A DNA stretch of 64,000 nucleotides, from NCBI GenBank assembly GCA_022578965.1, contig MU400588.1, positions 150,328 to 214,327 of the forward strand, given 5' to 3'. The stretch comes from Xylaria sp. FL1777 (lineage: Eukaryota > Ascomycota > Sordariomycetes > Xylariales > Xylariaceae). The notes under the pieces were generated by a model. That model was not told where the DNA came from. It ran no database searches and worked only from the letters and a program-made list of their open reading frames with translations. The position numbers and the translations under genes are program-made. Position 1 is the first letter of the stretch, and every line of letters starts with the position of its first letter. Of the stretch, positions 1 to 12,310 are shown in pieces.

Positions 1-101
1 TTGGGCTGGAGCCGGGTATCCTATCATAATTCCTTCTAGGAGATTATATGTCTTATTGCATATATTACATGAATAAAACACTGGCCCTTCGAGTACTTTA
101 G

Positions 102-3100
102 TATTACCCAAAGTTTTGGATAGCCAGAAAAACATATCATTACTAACCCTCAGAATAGATACGGTAGGTTATCCAGGGGATAATTACTTTCTCGTGTATA
201 CGAATGATGAGGTTCCGTCGGAGATTCGCATGGTCCTCGATGATGCGATGACATCAACTAGGGGCATGTTGATAATCGATTTGCTCAAATCTCTCAGTCG
301 CTTGCTTTGCGACAGGTTGGATTCCACAGGCATGAATGAGGAGAGCGATGATCATAATGCCATCATGACTGATGCAGAGAACGACCCTGATTCCTCAGAA
401 ATCTCGGACGATAGCGACTCAGATGTTCCGTTTGATTATGGCGATGAAGACGATTTTGGTGTCCTTGGTGAATCCCGTGATACAAGAGAAAGAAGGATAC
501 CCGATGTCGTCTTGCAAAGAATTCGTCAGGACTTCAGGGCTGTTCGAAATGCGGGCTTCAGAGTTGGGAAGATATGTGGTATTGAACATATATCGGAGTA
601 CAGCATAATGGCGATGTCTGTCAAAGCCAGCAAACTCTGCCTTTCAGAGGAGACTCACACTGCCTGGAACTTGGGATCATCTGATTACCTTGTTCTTCTC
701 ATGAAGTATTCTGGAAATTATCTTCCATTCGAGGACGCCATAGAAAGACCAACTAAACAACTTTCTATAGAGTTCAGACTGCGAAGATGCTCGAGATACC
801 GGCCTACATTAGCTCAAGCTATTGCGGCCTTTTCACCAACCCCACTGGAGCGCTCTTTTGAACAACCTTCACAGATATCTGCTGGAGATGAGAACTCACT
901 GGCGCCTGGTGGTGAGTTTTTGACCTTTGGGGTAGGGGGTTCCATTGACCTACTCCTCGAGAGCAATTTTCTCGACATGATGAAATTAAGAAAGAGTGAG
1001 TGATCCCAGTGTCGTTGTTTCCCAGTTCCTAGTATGGAAGCGTGAAATATCCAGAATAGCACTCGTTTGACAGAATTTTTCTGTATCTTTAACGAGTCTT
1101 CGCTACGGCATCAAGTACGACCTACTAATTATATTACCCGCAGGATATAACGTCTCGTGGGACGAAGCCAAGAGAATTCAATCGCAGCTTAATAAATTTG
1201 GCTGGGACAATAATGCGTCGATGAACATCTCATCCATAAACACTGACTCAACCGCTATTACCGACCCAAACCTGCCCCCTATCTTGATGTCCGACCATCT
1301 TTCAGGCGAAGACCAAATTTCTCTACCACTTGTCGCAATGCAGTTCTCCTTACGCTACTTAGTTAAGTGTACGGACTATTGTATGATCTGCCACGAGAAA
1401 ACTACAGGAAATTTTGAAGCGATCAAACCATATGTATGCTCTAACCCGCTCTGCTTGTTCCAATACATGAATATAGGTCTTGGCCCAAGCATCGACCATG
1501 AAATCATTCATCAGGAAAATGTCGTCGATCTACTTATTAGTTTCTGTTACGCCAGCCTATTTGGCCGTGCGGAACCATCATTACGAGAATTCCCGCTGGG
1601 GATGAACTTGCAAGTACCCCGTGTTCGAGGACCAAGCTACAACTACCAACGAAGTCCTTCGGATATTCAAATCAAGGATTTTGGAGCACTGGTCGATCCA
1701 CGAGAAGTAGAGATATGCTGGCCTATCAATCAGGTGAGAATAACCAACGATACTCGTGCATATCATCCAGCTTTAGCAGTCGGCAACTGGGTAGTTATTC
1801 ATACGCATCACGACCATAGCGAGAATATACCAGAGGAACAAGGGGTAGATATATTCCATTACGCCCGCATTGAAGAGAAGAATCATTCCACAATTCGGCT
1901 TCATATTGCATCTCGATATCCAGTACCTATGAGATCGGCCGTATTTGAGAGCATTAGAACATGGCAATGGGATATGATTACTCCTACTTCAGGACAGCTA
2001 GTTTTGTGCAACCAATCTCTGGACGATCTCGAGACCGACGTGGAGAAGGCATTTTCGCTGATTCTCTTACTTTCTGCATTGCCGTCTGTTAATGAGATGA
2101 GGTCGTATTTGATGGCTAATCAATCTCGAAGATTGGCAACGTGGAATCGAATTCCTTCGGAAGCAATGAGGCTACTAAGGTGGATTATTGCGTCGAATCG
2201 CTCCTTCATCGTTCAACTTGACAATCCTTCTAGCAAGGACGCGAATCCAAGTCGCGTGGAAGATAAAAGGCCTGACCGATCCGGGGAAAAGATAACGGGA
2301 GTCGATGGTTGGATTCAGTTCAGGTTTGCACAAGGCTCTCCAGAGAAGGAGGCACTTTTCCTTGACGCCACACAAGAGGTGGAAAATCCACACCGCACAA
2401 TACTCGCATGGCAGTAAGTACACCAAATGTCATTTCTCGTTTGTTGAAGAATGCTCCGGAGCAACAGACGCCTCATTATATAGGGTTATGGTTGTAGAAC
2501 TCTCGGTTTTTGATTTTCGGATAGACATTTACTGACCCTACTTTTCTTAAAATAGTGGTAGCGGGATTGGGAATTGGCACTCAATCATACGAGAGGGTCT
2601 CAACTTCAATGTTGTCTCGAATGGTCGAGCTCATGGTGACGGAGTCTACTTTAGTCGATCCTTCGAGTACAGTCTACACTACACCGCCGGTGCTACACTT
2701 AGACCGACTTTGAACGTTGAGGTATGCTAACCAAATATGTACGTTTCTTTCCTTCGGCAATCCAAGCTAACAATTTGCATAGAACATATGGCCACAGTCT
2801 TCATTGCAGATTACGCACGCCATAAGCCTCAATGAACTTGTTAATCTACCAAAAAAATTTAAGCACAGCGAAACCTGTTATGTTGTCGATATCTTGCACT
2901 GGATTCAGTGCAGATATTTGTTCGTTCGTCCGAAAGCCGCTATGCTGGCTCCGGATAGTGAAAATGAAACTTCCGACAAGGGAGAGGAGTTCAAGCAAGA
3001 TCCAGAGTACGCGGTAACAGGGCCATTTAGCAAGAAGTGTAAGTCCAAAATGTACTTTCCCTTCCCACATATCGTCTTATTCCCCCCCCCCCCCCCCCCC

Positions 3101-4005
3101 CAGAATCCGATTATGCATCATGCAAAAACCTACTCATATTTACTGACGATGGTTTTGTAGTATTTGTTCCCAAGATCGCGATCCCTTCGGTTCGAGGACG
3201 GAAGCATTGTGGCCCTTCTTCAGGATCCGACACAGCGAGGAGCGATGATACCGACGATGAGGACACTGAAGATATCAAATTTCTCAGCTTCGAGGACAAC
3301 GACACTCAGAGTTGTGCTACTAGGGTAGAACCTAGCATGAGCAACAACTTCCCCCAGACCCCAAACAACCAAAAATTCAAGACGGATTTTCGTCCTGGGA
3401 GCTTAGATTTTTCCGAGTTGCCTCAACTTGCTCTTCCGTCCTATGCGACGAGATCTGCGCAGCAGGTTATTCAAAGAGAACTTCAGAAACTAGAGAAGAT
3501 CCAATCCGAAACACCTCTACACGAACTCGGATGGTACATCGACTTTGAAAAAATCGACAACATGTTTCAATGGATTGTCGAGCTGCACTCCTTCGATCCG
3601 AGCCTACCCCTTGCCCAAGACATGAAGAAGGCTGGTACTACTAGCATCGTGGTCGAGATTCAATTCCTACGCGGCTTTCCAGTGACGCCACCGTTTGTTC
3701 GAGTAATAAAACCACGATTCTTGCCGTTCGCAAAGGGCGGCGGGGGCCATGTTACGAGTGGAGGTGCTATGTGTATGGAATTGTTGACAAACACGGGTTG
3801 GTCTCCAGTTAGCAGCATGGAAAGCGTATTGCTGCAAGTTCGTCTAGCTATGTCCAACCTTGAACCTAGGCCTGCGCGGTTGGAGAAGCTAGACGATAGC
3901 ACTAGTCAATACAGTTATAGAGAGGCCGTAAGAGCAGCGATACAAGCACATACTTCGCATGGGTGGGAAGTTCCAGTAGAACTCACGGAAACCCTTCAGC
4001 CATGA
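102..4005 (+). CDS. PARP-UBC fusion protein (ADP-ribosyltransferase plus UBE2Q-like E2 domain), 5' partial
   Basis: Five exons: about 102-995, 1144-2413, 2556-2721, 2783-3038 and 3161-4005, all GT-AG and frame-consistent, giving about 1,142 visible residues. The true start lies upstream: an acceptor AG at 100-101 opens the first visible exon, and the stop at 74 blocks direct extension. Order: an acidic N-terminal region with an RWD/UBC-like flavour; a Cys-rich stretch (about residues 350-400, CxxCH...CSNPLC); the PARP fold, with its HGS created across the intron at 2414-2555 (His about 721) followed by NWHSIIREGL and GDGVYF (Tyr about 752). The third triad position near YVVDILHW is not Glu, as in PARP6/8/16-type mono-ADP-ribosyltransferases. 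Then comes an acidic linker and a C-terminal E2 domain with GGAMCMELL, catalytic Cys codon 3772-3774, lacking an HPN motif as in UBE2Q. The PARP plus UBC architecture is known in fungi. I infer mono-ADP-ribosylation coupled to ubiquitin transfer, targets unknown. Confidence 0.9.
3082..3101 (+). repeat. C20 homopolymer inside intron 4 of the PARP-UBC gene
   Basis: An uninterrupted run of 20 cytosines lies in the intron 3039-3160 and ends in CAG at 3101-3103, so it forms a strong-looking alternative acceptor. Using the downstream acceptor at 3159-3160 keeps the frame into the E2 domain, so that one is preferred. Confidence 0.9.
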
Positions 4006-4689
4006 AGAAGTTCCGGTTACTCTCAGATGCGTGCTCAATTTCTCGCTTTAAAAAAAACTTGAGCACATATATAGCTACTGTAGTACTACTGAAATGCAAA
4101 TAAGACAAACCTATTCTCCCTAGACTAAGCATAAATGATTGTGAAAAACTATAGACTTGTTAAGGCCTTGTTGGTTGATTTAACTACATACTGCGTAGGT
4201 ACATCTAGAATCCCGTAAAAAGCGGACCCGAAAGTCGGGTCTATCCGAAATGCTAGTAGACTAGGTACCGTGCGACTCCACTTTCGTAGGTACCTGTAAT
4301 AAATTGCTGGTATGTAACTCTAAATAAGCTAAGCTAGGCATACCTCTACATAAGTATACAAGCAATACTTCTATTTTGGTACGAGCCTAACCTATTTAGA
4401 GGTACCGCCAAGTACGAGTAGGCTATCTAAGTAGATGAATAGGTAGCTAATACCTTCGTCGTAACAATCACTCTACATGTAGGCCGTTTAGATAAATCAC
4501 CTGGCTGACTTATCACCACGAAGAGGGGGATAGCCAAAACTTTGTTCACCACTCTTATTGTGGGTTCAGACCAGAATTCGGGCAGAGACAGTGTCAGTTG
4601 AACTCACAATATAGCGAGTAACGCACTGTCGAGCAGCGCGCCAAGCCTTGACTTCGTCCACGCGGTAGACGAGATGCTTCGGTACGACA
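4006..4689. other. Intergenic, no gene seen
   Basis: There are stop codons in all frames. The stretch has many short GGTACCT/TACCTA-type motifs (for example around 4195-4450), a style of low-complexity sequence that recurs near 6600 and 37,100. No RNA gene was recognised. Confidence 0.6.
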
Positions 4690-5849
4690 ATGCACGCACA
4701 CGCACGAAAGTCAGCGCAAAAGCCCGCGCTGGAGCGGCAACAATCTCTGCCCGCATCATATTACCGAGGAGACACCTGTCGGGGGTTAATGTTTCACCGC
4801 GAGGATCTCCCTTCCGCTTAATTGCAATGGGAATCCATCTTCTTGGGTTGTATTGACTCGCCGGACCACTATCAACGTCAGCTCGATGGCATGGGTGGAT
4901 GGAACGCATCCTTCTCGATGGTCTGTGTAGTAGGTCCATCTTCTCACCCCGATGACGACCTCGACTACACGTTCGTGTGGCTAGGCATCGATCCTTCGGG
5001 GGTGGTCTGACTACTCGAGTATTTGGGGGAATATGTTATCGGCTGCTGGCCCATTTGCTATCGACAGGGGCATCATATCAATGAAACGGAGGAAGAGAAG
5101 CGGGGACGAGGCGACAATGCGAATTCGTAGCATAAACTTCGGCGGGATTCTGCTCTCAAGCCTCGCAGCTGTTGATGGCGAAGTCCCCGAAGCTGCCACC
5201 GACGCGAATTCAACATTGATGGAGCCTCTGGATCGGGCTCTTCCATACAGCTGCAGTTGATGAACGTGGCTGGTTCGCAAGCAGGAAAAATGCTCCCTAG
5301 AGGCTCCGCCACGGATATGTTAGGCGCATTCATTATCACATGCATCGACGCAGCGACTTCATGTTGGCTTCACCCCTGCCTCGCAGCTTGCCATTCCAGG
5401 TAACCTTGCCCCTGAGCAGATTGACAACAACCTTACGTTGAGGTTTGTAATGGAGACCATTCGCGGGATGGCAGCAGTGAAAATGGGTCTCGCGCCGACT
5501 GAAGACCGGACACCAGAGAAGGTATCCACGACTGCTATCGTCGCTCCACCAGTCGACCCATCGCACTCCAACATCGTGGTGCGTACGAATGTCCGTTGGG
5601 CGACCCCAGGAGGGCGTCCCTACAACGGTCGCATGGGCGATAGTGGCGGCTGCGAAGCTCGAGGACACTGCTGCCTTCAAATCTGTAGTAAGAGGCGATA
5701 GTGACGATGACTCTGTCACCCTCATAAGTGATGCTAGCGGCACCCTTGGTGTGAATGGGAAATTCCTGATTGTTTGAGAGCTGAAGTCGGCTCCGGTTCT
5801 CCTAGCTGCGAGGAGATCAATGGAGAGCAGAGTATTTTGGAAATCTTGA
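4690..5849 (+). pseudogene. Decayed PrpF-family isomerase (methylaconitate/methylitaconate isomerase-like)
   Basis: The full length of a PrpF-type protein can be followed, but across several frames. It starts at ATG 4690, then runs YRGDTCRGLMFHREDLPS, an in-frame TAA (4819-4821), then SPDHYQRQLDGMGG and VCVVGPSSHPD to a frameshift at about 5007. The next frame gives GNMLSAAGPFAIDRGII (5033 on), then a shift at about 5248 (LMNVAGSQAGKMLP), one at about 5352 (METIRGMAAVKMGLAP), one at about 5590 (AAAKLEDTA ... SGTLGVNGKF) and one at about 5775 (AARRSMESRVFWKS, stop 5847-5849). The family is a two-half DapF-like fold that isomerises 2-methylaconitate-type substrates. The conserved Lys after the S/T-S motif is Met, and the Cys of the NCGN motif is Trp, so the active site is gone as well. 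A bacterial-like catabolic gene lost here. Confidence 0.85.
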
Positions 5850-8071
5850 ATGATACTACGCGTTAATGCGCCTTATCGGCTCATTCTTGTGCCTTATCAT
5901 GAATATGCGACTGGCAGGACGAAAGGATGATGAATGAATAATGCACAGGCAATACATCATACCGTCACCCTATCTTATCCACCAAGAATAGCCAATACTA
6001 TGAAAGTCCAATATTTTGAGTTTGGAAGTCTATCACAAGGGAGAACGGGTAAAGAAGAACGGTGTGTCGTCTCCGTCTCGTCCGGCGAGTCTTTACTGTA
6101 TATTATTTACTAACTCTACTCTTCATTAGGCACGATGAAAGCATGTGAAATCCCGTCCGCTCCCACAGACATAATGACTAAGCGACATACCGCCAGATCA
6201 GTCTACAGGCGAATCCCTGGTAATACGCTATATACCTTTAATTACTTACTGCGTAGGTCACTCACACCGATACTTCGGACTTTGTAATACAAGTAGCGGG
6301 ATCTGAACAAATCGTACACAACCGGAAAACATCGGAAGTCAATAACATGCTATTAGAATTACTTATCTTGCTACACCTCCACCAACCTAGTCTAGCTTAG
6401 GGAGTTGCGCCTAGCTGATTCATGTCTGGCCATTTAACACGTCATATCAAAACATATGAAATGACCCATATCGAAACAGTCCAGGAGTAGGACCGGCCTT
6501 GGAATAATAAAAAACCCCTGCCCACGGAAGTGAGTCAAAAACGAGTGCATATTCTACTGAGTACGTCCTACATATAGTGTACACATAGTGTATGGGATGG
6601 CGATCGTATAAATACCTAGGTAAGTTCCCAAAGCTCTCTAGCTTTCACAGCTAGCTTAGCTTGCCCGTAGCTAAGCCCCCTTTCAAAATAGATTACCGTA
6701 ATCTATCTAATTTATGCGCACTGACGCAATATAGCAATAGGACTAGCTAGCGAAGGCATCTAGACGCGACTACTTACTTACACGTACAGCTGTTCAAAAA
6801 GTTTTGATGCAAGCAAGCAACCTCAATACCGGGCATTCATGAAACGCTTTATCTCATTGCTACGCTACGGTACTACTTACGCGATACTCGATACACGATA
6901 TACGGCGGGAGGGCCCGTCGCATCTGACCCTGATCGTGCGATTCCCACGGTCACGCAGACCTAGACTACACCATTAAAAGCAAGAACAAAATGCGACGCT
7001 ACGTACGCAGTACGCCGCCGCCGCCGCAATGTACTTGAGTACTGCGTATGGATACCGCAGGCATCAAGCATCAGGCATCAGGCATCGCGCGCGGCGGAAG
7101 CAAGTCCCGGAGCGTCAGAGAGCCTGCATGGGCCCGTGGCGGCTGTCCGGAATGCAAGGCTTCTAGAACCCACCTGCAGGCTGGCACTGGCCCTGGAATG
7201 CTTGATTCGATGTTCGCTGGATCGCGTTTTGGGCGATTTTGGGACAGCCGTCGGCTCTTTTCGGGATGCGGCTCGCTCTGATGCCGGCCTGCCTAGATTA
7301 GGTGCGTCGTCTTCATTGGCCGTGTCTTCGAGGTGGGTTCTTGGATGGATCGTTGTTTTGGCTCACGTTTTTTTTCGGGTTGTGGATATGACCAGGACCT
7401 GGGTTGTTGCGTTTTGCTCTGCTCGCCTGTTGAATTCGCAAGGGGAGCCTCTTTTTATCTTCGTTCTCCTGAGGTCCTTGAACGAAATTTTTTCTCCTTG
7501 CTTATGGGCTATCGCCTGCCAATGGTATGTTCCATGAGTCCACGATAATGCGATAGTGGAGTTTTATTTCACCACTTTGCTGCCGAAACGATAAAATACC
7601 GGAGATAGAGTAGAGACGTGTTGCGCGAGCTTTTCCCGGGATTCAGACTTACTCAGTAGGGGATGCATGAATGAACCCTATTTTAGAGCTGGGGAGCTGG
7701 AAGATGAGGTGGGACGCTGCACTGAATTATTGGATTACACGTGTATCTGCCATCTTGGATTATTGTGAATGCAGCTCGATAGTAACTAATATATAGCTAC
7801 CCATCCGGTGAGCCTAGCAATTCATATAAAACAGGGAGGGCGCCAACACTAGCTCTCCTTTGTTTCCACTCGATACTTAAGCGAGAATCAGAACGAGAAT
7901 AACATTCACTCTATCAGCTGCTACTCGTTATTTAGTAGCGTCAACTTTTTCTCACTTGTTTCAGTTGCAGTCTTGATTGTTAGGACTCTACCCCTTAATG
8001 GTTGTAGCTTCATTTCGAGAAAAAGATAGAAAAACGATTTGGAGTCATCAAATACGCATACGTTGACCACG
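5850..8071. other. Long gene-free stretch
   Basis: No open frame resembling a protein family was found. Short overlapping frames at 7048-7548 are GC-richer but show no family motif and no plausible introns. A GCATCA(A/G) heptad-like run lies at about 7060-7085, and GTACGTACGCAGTAC-type inverted pieces at about 6990-7045. Confidence 0.5.
7825..7831 (+). promoter_or_regulatory. TATA-like box upstream of the F-box-like gene
   Basis: TATAAAA lies 241 bp before the ATG at 8072, followed by a pyrimidine-rich leader. This is a plausible core promoter only by position and motif. Confidence 0.3.
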
Positions 8072-9068
8072 ATGGAGTCGCCTTTCATGCGTATACCCGC
8101 AGAGCTGCGTCTGATGATCTACTCTCTGCTCTTCGATGCAGGGGAGACGGTCGACAAGGACAGAGCATGCACAGAACCCGACACAAACAGCAGAACCAAT
8201 AAATCGAAGCCAAAGATAATATCGATCCGGAACAAAAGGGAAGCTGCTGCTACATTACAGCGTCAAAAGTGCTGTGAACACAGCCAATCCAAACATCAAT
8301 CTCCATGTCAAACACGGTCACGATACCAGGTCATGGAGCGGTCCTTCCGCCCTCGCCGCGTCGAAGCGACGTACGGTCTAGAGAATAAAGGAGCGTACTT
8401 CTGCACGGAATTGATGCGCGTGAACCGCACCGTGTGGGCCGAGACAGCGCATTTGGTGTACGCAGGCCACGAGTTTGACTTCGGGCCCGACGTGGAGGCT
8501 CCGAGACCTTTCCTCTCAGACCTCTCGCCCGAGACCCGTGGCCTGGTGAAGCGGATCTCGATTTACAAGAAGGGGCCTTGGCTCTTCGACAGTTGGAGTG
8601 ACCGGTGCGAGTGGCAGACCAGTAAGCGAACTCTCTATTCCCCCGCGCCCTTCACCTTTCGTGTGTGAAGTTCGTGCTGGGTTCAACGGCATGATGACTA
8701 ACTCGTTGTCCTCAATAGTGTGCGAGTACCTTTGTGAAAATTCCTCGGTGGAGCACCTGCGCCTCGTCGTCCAGGCCGGTCATATGCGGGGGGAGCAGGA
8801 GTGGGACTTGAAGGGGGAGGCGAACCGCCATCATCCTCGCGAGCTCTCGAGAACCGATGTGGCGCTGCTGGTCGATATTCGCCACGATACGCTTGACTGG
8901 GTCGGGGACCTCATGCGATTGAACAAGCTTCGTGGGCTAGAAGTCGTGGCGGATTTTTGCGACGTGCCCCGGCCACAGACTTCGAATATGTTTGTTTTTA
9001 TGGCGTTTTCTGCGTCTATTGAAAAGGGCTTCAAGGAATTCCTGAGGGGTCGGCTTGGGTTGGATTGA
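8072..9068 (+). CDS. F-box/2EXR-like hypothetical protein
   Basis: Two exons (8072-8621, 8719-9068; intron of 97 nt, donor GTAAGC, acceptor ATAG) encode 299 aa. The N-terminus, SPFMRIPAELRLMIYSLLFD, is the helix typical of fungal F-box-like and 2EXR proteins. Residues about 35-100 are a polar, Lys/Arg-rich insertion. After it comes the usual 'LMRVNRTVWAETAHLVYAGHEFDFG' type segment (split here only for description: LMRVNRTVWAETAHL, then VYAGHEFDFG). The ATG was chosen because it sits directly before the conserved helix. These proteins are numerous in fungi and mostly uncharacterised; some are adaptors for SCF ubiquitin ligases. No catalytic residues are visible, so the biochemical role is unknown. 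Confidence 0.75.
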
Positions 9069-9992
9069 GATAGACGATGAGAGTGGAAAGTGCTAAATTC
9101 TGCTTATTAAGGAATATATTGTATTCCGTGCTGCTTTGGAGTTTAGGCTACCTTGGTCATTTTTAGGAAAACTTGGTCAGCGATGGAGAACTAGGAGTCT
9201 TGGTTTAGAAGATGGTTACTACACAAGTCAGATTCTAAATTCTCACATATAGTAACATCATCAAATTACAGAAAACGCTGTAGTAAATGGAGAGTTTTAT
9301 AATGTCACAGGTGAAGTAGGTATGATTTTGGATAATAGTAATATGTTAACATTATAAGTCTAGTCATTTAACCTTTGGATTAGCTTATTGCGTAAGTTTA
9401 GTATGTTTTCTTTCGGGTTGTATGTAGTTCCGCGTGCTGTTTGTGTACATTTGTCGCTATTGTTATATCTAGAAAAGGGACGGGAAGGTGATGAGAAGGC
9501 GAGGATGCGTAATTTATCTAAAAAAAGCCACATTTTCCCTGGAGAATAAAAGCTTCTCACGCGTGTTCTATATGTACAGAGGATCTAAGAGTACATAGAG
9601 ACATAGGAGTAGAGTCTACCATCTTCTTTGATTTTAATACCCCTACCTGCGCTAGATTTATGATGTGGTTGACGACGAGATGTATAATATATAATACAGA
9701 GATATATGACTATGTTATCAATCTTTTATATAAGTTTCTTTAGTATGAGACTCTTTACAGATATTATATAGCCGATCGGGCGGTGATTTCACCCTCAGGG
9801 GTCCCATTCAACGAACCAGGAGCATCCAACCAGGGATCGGAACTGTACTAGATCCTCCCAATGCTTTTCGTACGAATATGTGAAATATACGAATACGAAC
9901 TTTCACCACGCTAGGGACGTGATGAATGAGATAATGTGTAACTCAAAATGACGACACCTGGTCTGTTACTTTCAAAGAGCACAGATAATATT
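9069..9992. other. Intergenic, AT-leaning, no gene seen
   Basis: Frequent stops in all frames. This is the 3' flank shared by the plus-strand F-box-like gene and the minus-strand Zn2Cys6 gene, which converge here. Confidence 0.6.
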
Positions 9993-12310
9993 TTACATTT
10001 GCCACGAACTAGTAGAGTCATCCGAAATTGTGTCCAGGGGAAAGAAGTTGAACAGGTCGGTGGTGAAAAAGTTGGGGTTGTGATACTGAAAAAGGGGGTC
10101 CGGGACGGTGCCGCCTGCAGTAGCTCCTACGTTGTACCTATTAAGCTCTGAGGGCATGCCGTTCAAATATATCATATTCTGTGATTCGTCTACTAAGAAG
10201 TCGTGTGTTGCTGCGGGGATGGTGGCAATGTCTTGTTGCTGAGATGCCTCTTCTGCAAGACTCGTCTGTCCATTGCTCTCGTGTTGTTCTGGGATTCGTC
10301 GGTCGATTTTGTTCGTTAAGATGTACTGTTCGATGATCCTAGAGGCTTCGTTCATTGAAGATTGGCAGTGTACTATCGGTTCGTCCTTGACCATATGGTC
10401 CACACACTTCAGCGCCATCTTGACGTATTCTTTATTGTAAGACAGCTTGGAGGGGTTCCTCAACATGTCGTAGAAAAGTACCATGGAACTTGATTCCAGG
10501 AAGAAAGCGTTAAACCGAATAGCCCTGCATAAACTGAAATCTTGGTAAGTCTCGTTCATATATACTATACAATCCTGTGCAGCTTCTATAGCTATTCGAG
10601 CGGCCTTTCGGAGCCACATGGGATTTCTTGGTGCTGATGATTTTTTTAAATGTAAAGCAAATTCGGCAACCAGGAAAGGTCGAAAAGTTAAGAGGAGAAT
10701 GTGATAGTAAGCTTAAATTGTTAGCCCACCGCTCAATTGGGTTGGGGACATCTCATAACTCTTACCGTTGTTCAAAAGTAATGTAGAAGTTTGTGACAAT
10801 AGCGATGAACGAGTAGTGGCAGCCGATGCTATGCCCAGCTCCTGTGCGCAGGCTTGAAGTCTGCTATGTATTTTTTCTGCAGCCTGGTATAACTGCCATA
10901 GAGACGTACAACCTAGATTGTATATAGTGGCTGTGCTATCCTCTGCGATTTGAGCCAGTTTACAAAGTCCAACAAGGGCCGGTTGGTTATCCGGATACGG
11001 TGCTCGGATACTAGCCTTCTTATACGTGCTCTCACGGCCCAGAAAAAGCGCATGCATGCTTGCCATGAAGTTGATGTTAGTTCGCCTACCTCATGAACAT
11101 GTTGACCGAAGAAACTTACGTCTCGTGATAATACACACTCCAGATTATGATGCGACGCTTTTGTATCATATCAGGGCGAGTGTTGCCTTCAGGCCCATAG
11201 CTGTGCAGTCCCATTGCGAATAACTTCCTCGACGCAACTCCAGTATGAAGATATGACGAGTGTGGACGACCCATGTTATTCTGATATGTTGCCAGTAACA
11301 ACGAAAAATGAGTCATGGTCAAACTGACCTCATCATCACAAGTGGCTGCTTCCTGCTTAGCCCTGTGAAATAGCGATTCAGCAAGATCAGTATTAGATGT
11401 GGTCAAACCTCCATTAGCCAAAGTGGCAAACAGGACCGCTCTCACTTGAGGGGATCGTTTACTTGCTTCACTGTTACTATATACATCATGAAGAAGATCA
11501 GTCATCTCGGATGGTGAGAAGAATGGGTGTTGGAAATGATTTGTAGCGTTAAAATGTTCCAAGAGCTGCTCGGCTTCGCTCAGAGGCAGCCATTCACGAA
11601 GCGTGAGCTGAGTGATGGATTGAGAAATGAATCTCAAATCCACTCTAGCTGGGGTCCCGAAAAAGATTTCTCGTTGTTTGAAAAGACTGATCCCTGGACC
11701 TCCCTCTTGAACTGCGTCAGAGTTGCCAGGGTGAGCGTTGTCATCGTGATCTTGGTCGGCAAGTCGCCATAGAATTCGATATACCTGCTGCGAGAAGGCA
11801 AAGGCCGAGGAAGGGCCATAGAATAGCCGCGAGGTGAAAATACAGTCCGGTGCGTACTGTTGAAAATTATGCGTCAGTAATTGATTATTGCATGATTTGA
11901 CTTACTTTAGAGGGTAGTTTGAAGTAACATAGAGCGATGAGACAATAAAAAGGGGTATGATAGCTCTGACTAGGGATGAGAACCTCATGTGTCGCCGCTA
12001 CACTTTGGTGGTATTCATTGTGAGCAGCACCGCCAGAAACCGGCTCTGGCTGAATTATGTTGAGCTCAGCCACTCCACTGAAATTCTTGGCTTGTTGACT
12101 AGAATGACTAGATGGAGACGCATCTTCGGAACCTGTATGAGATTGAGGGCGCCGCGTCGGCTTTCTTATGCGCGACCTCAGACGATATTCGCAATCGGCT
12201 TGCCGGTCTTTGGCCACGCACCGTTGGCATGGCGTTCCGCCGTCGCATCGGAGTTTGGCCTTTCTGCATACCTCACAGGCTTTAGTAATATTTGCGGCAC
12301 TACGAGTCAT
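9993..12310 (-). CDS. Zn2Cys6 fungal-specific transcription factor
   Basis: Four exons on the minus strand (12310-11906, 11856-11120, 11058-10766, 10711-9993) with introns of 49, 61 and 54 nt join to 717 aa. The start ATG at 12308-12310 gives MTRSAANITKACEVC, so the zinc cluster is at the very N-terminus: CEVCRKAKLRC, then CQRCVAKDRQADC, matching the Cx2Cx6C...Cx2Cx6C layout. After a Ser/Gln-rich linker comes the middle homology domain (Fungal_trans), with 'SVYYHET-MHALFLGRE' built across intron 2 and 'ILLLTFRPFLVAEF' after intron 3. The protein is nuclear and DNA-binding. It is divergent from the PDR transporter at 12815 and shares a 504-bp promoter, which suggests (inference) that it controls that pump or itself. 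No damage was seen. Confidence 0.9.

Noticed and set aside
4604..5743. Minus-strand frames over the PrpF relic
   Set aside because: Complement of formerly coding sequence; the PrpF motifs are on the plus strand.
7048..7548. Overlapping plus-strand frames with fairly high GC
   Set aside because: No family resemblance, no ATG context or introns, and poor frame preference.
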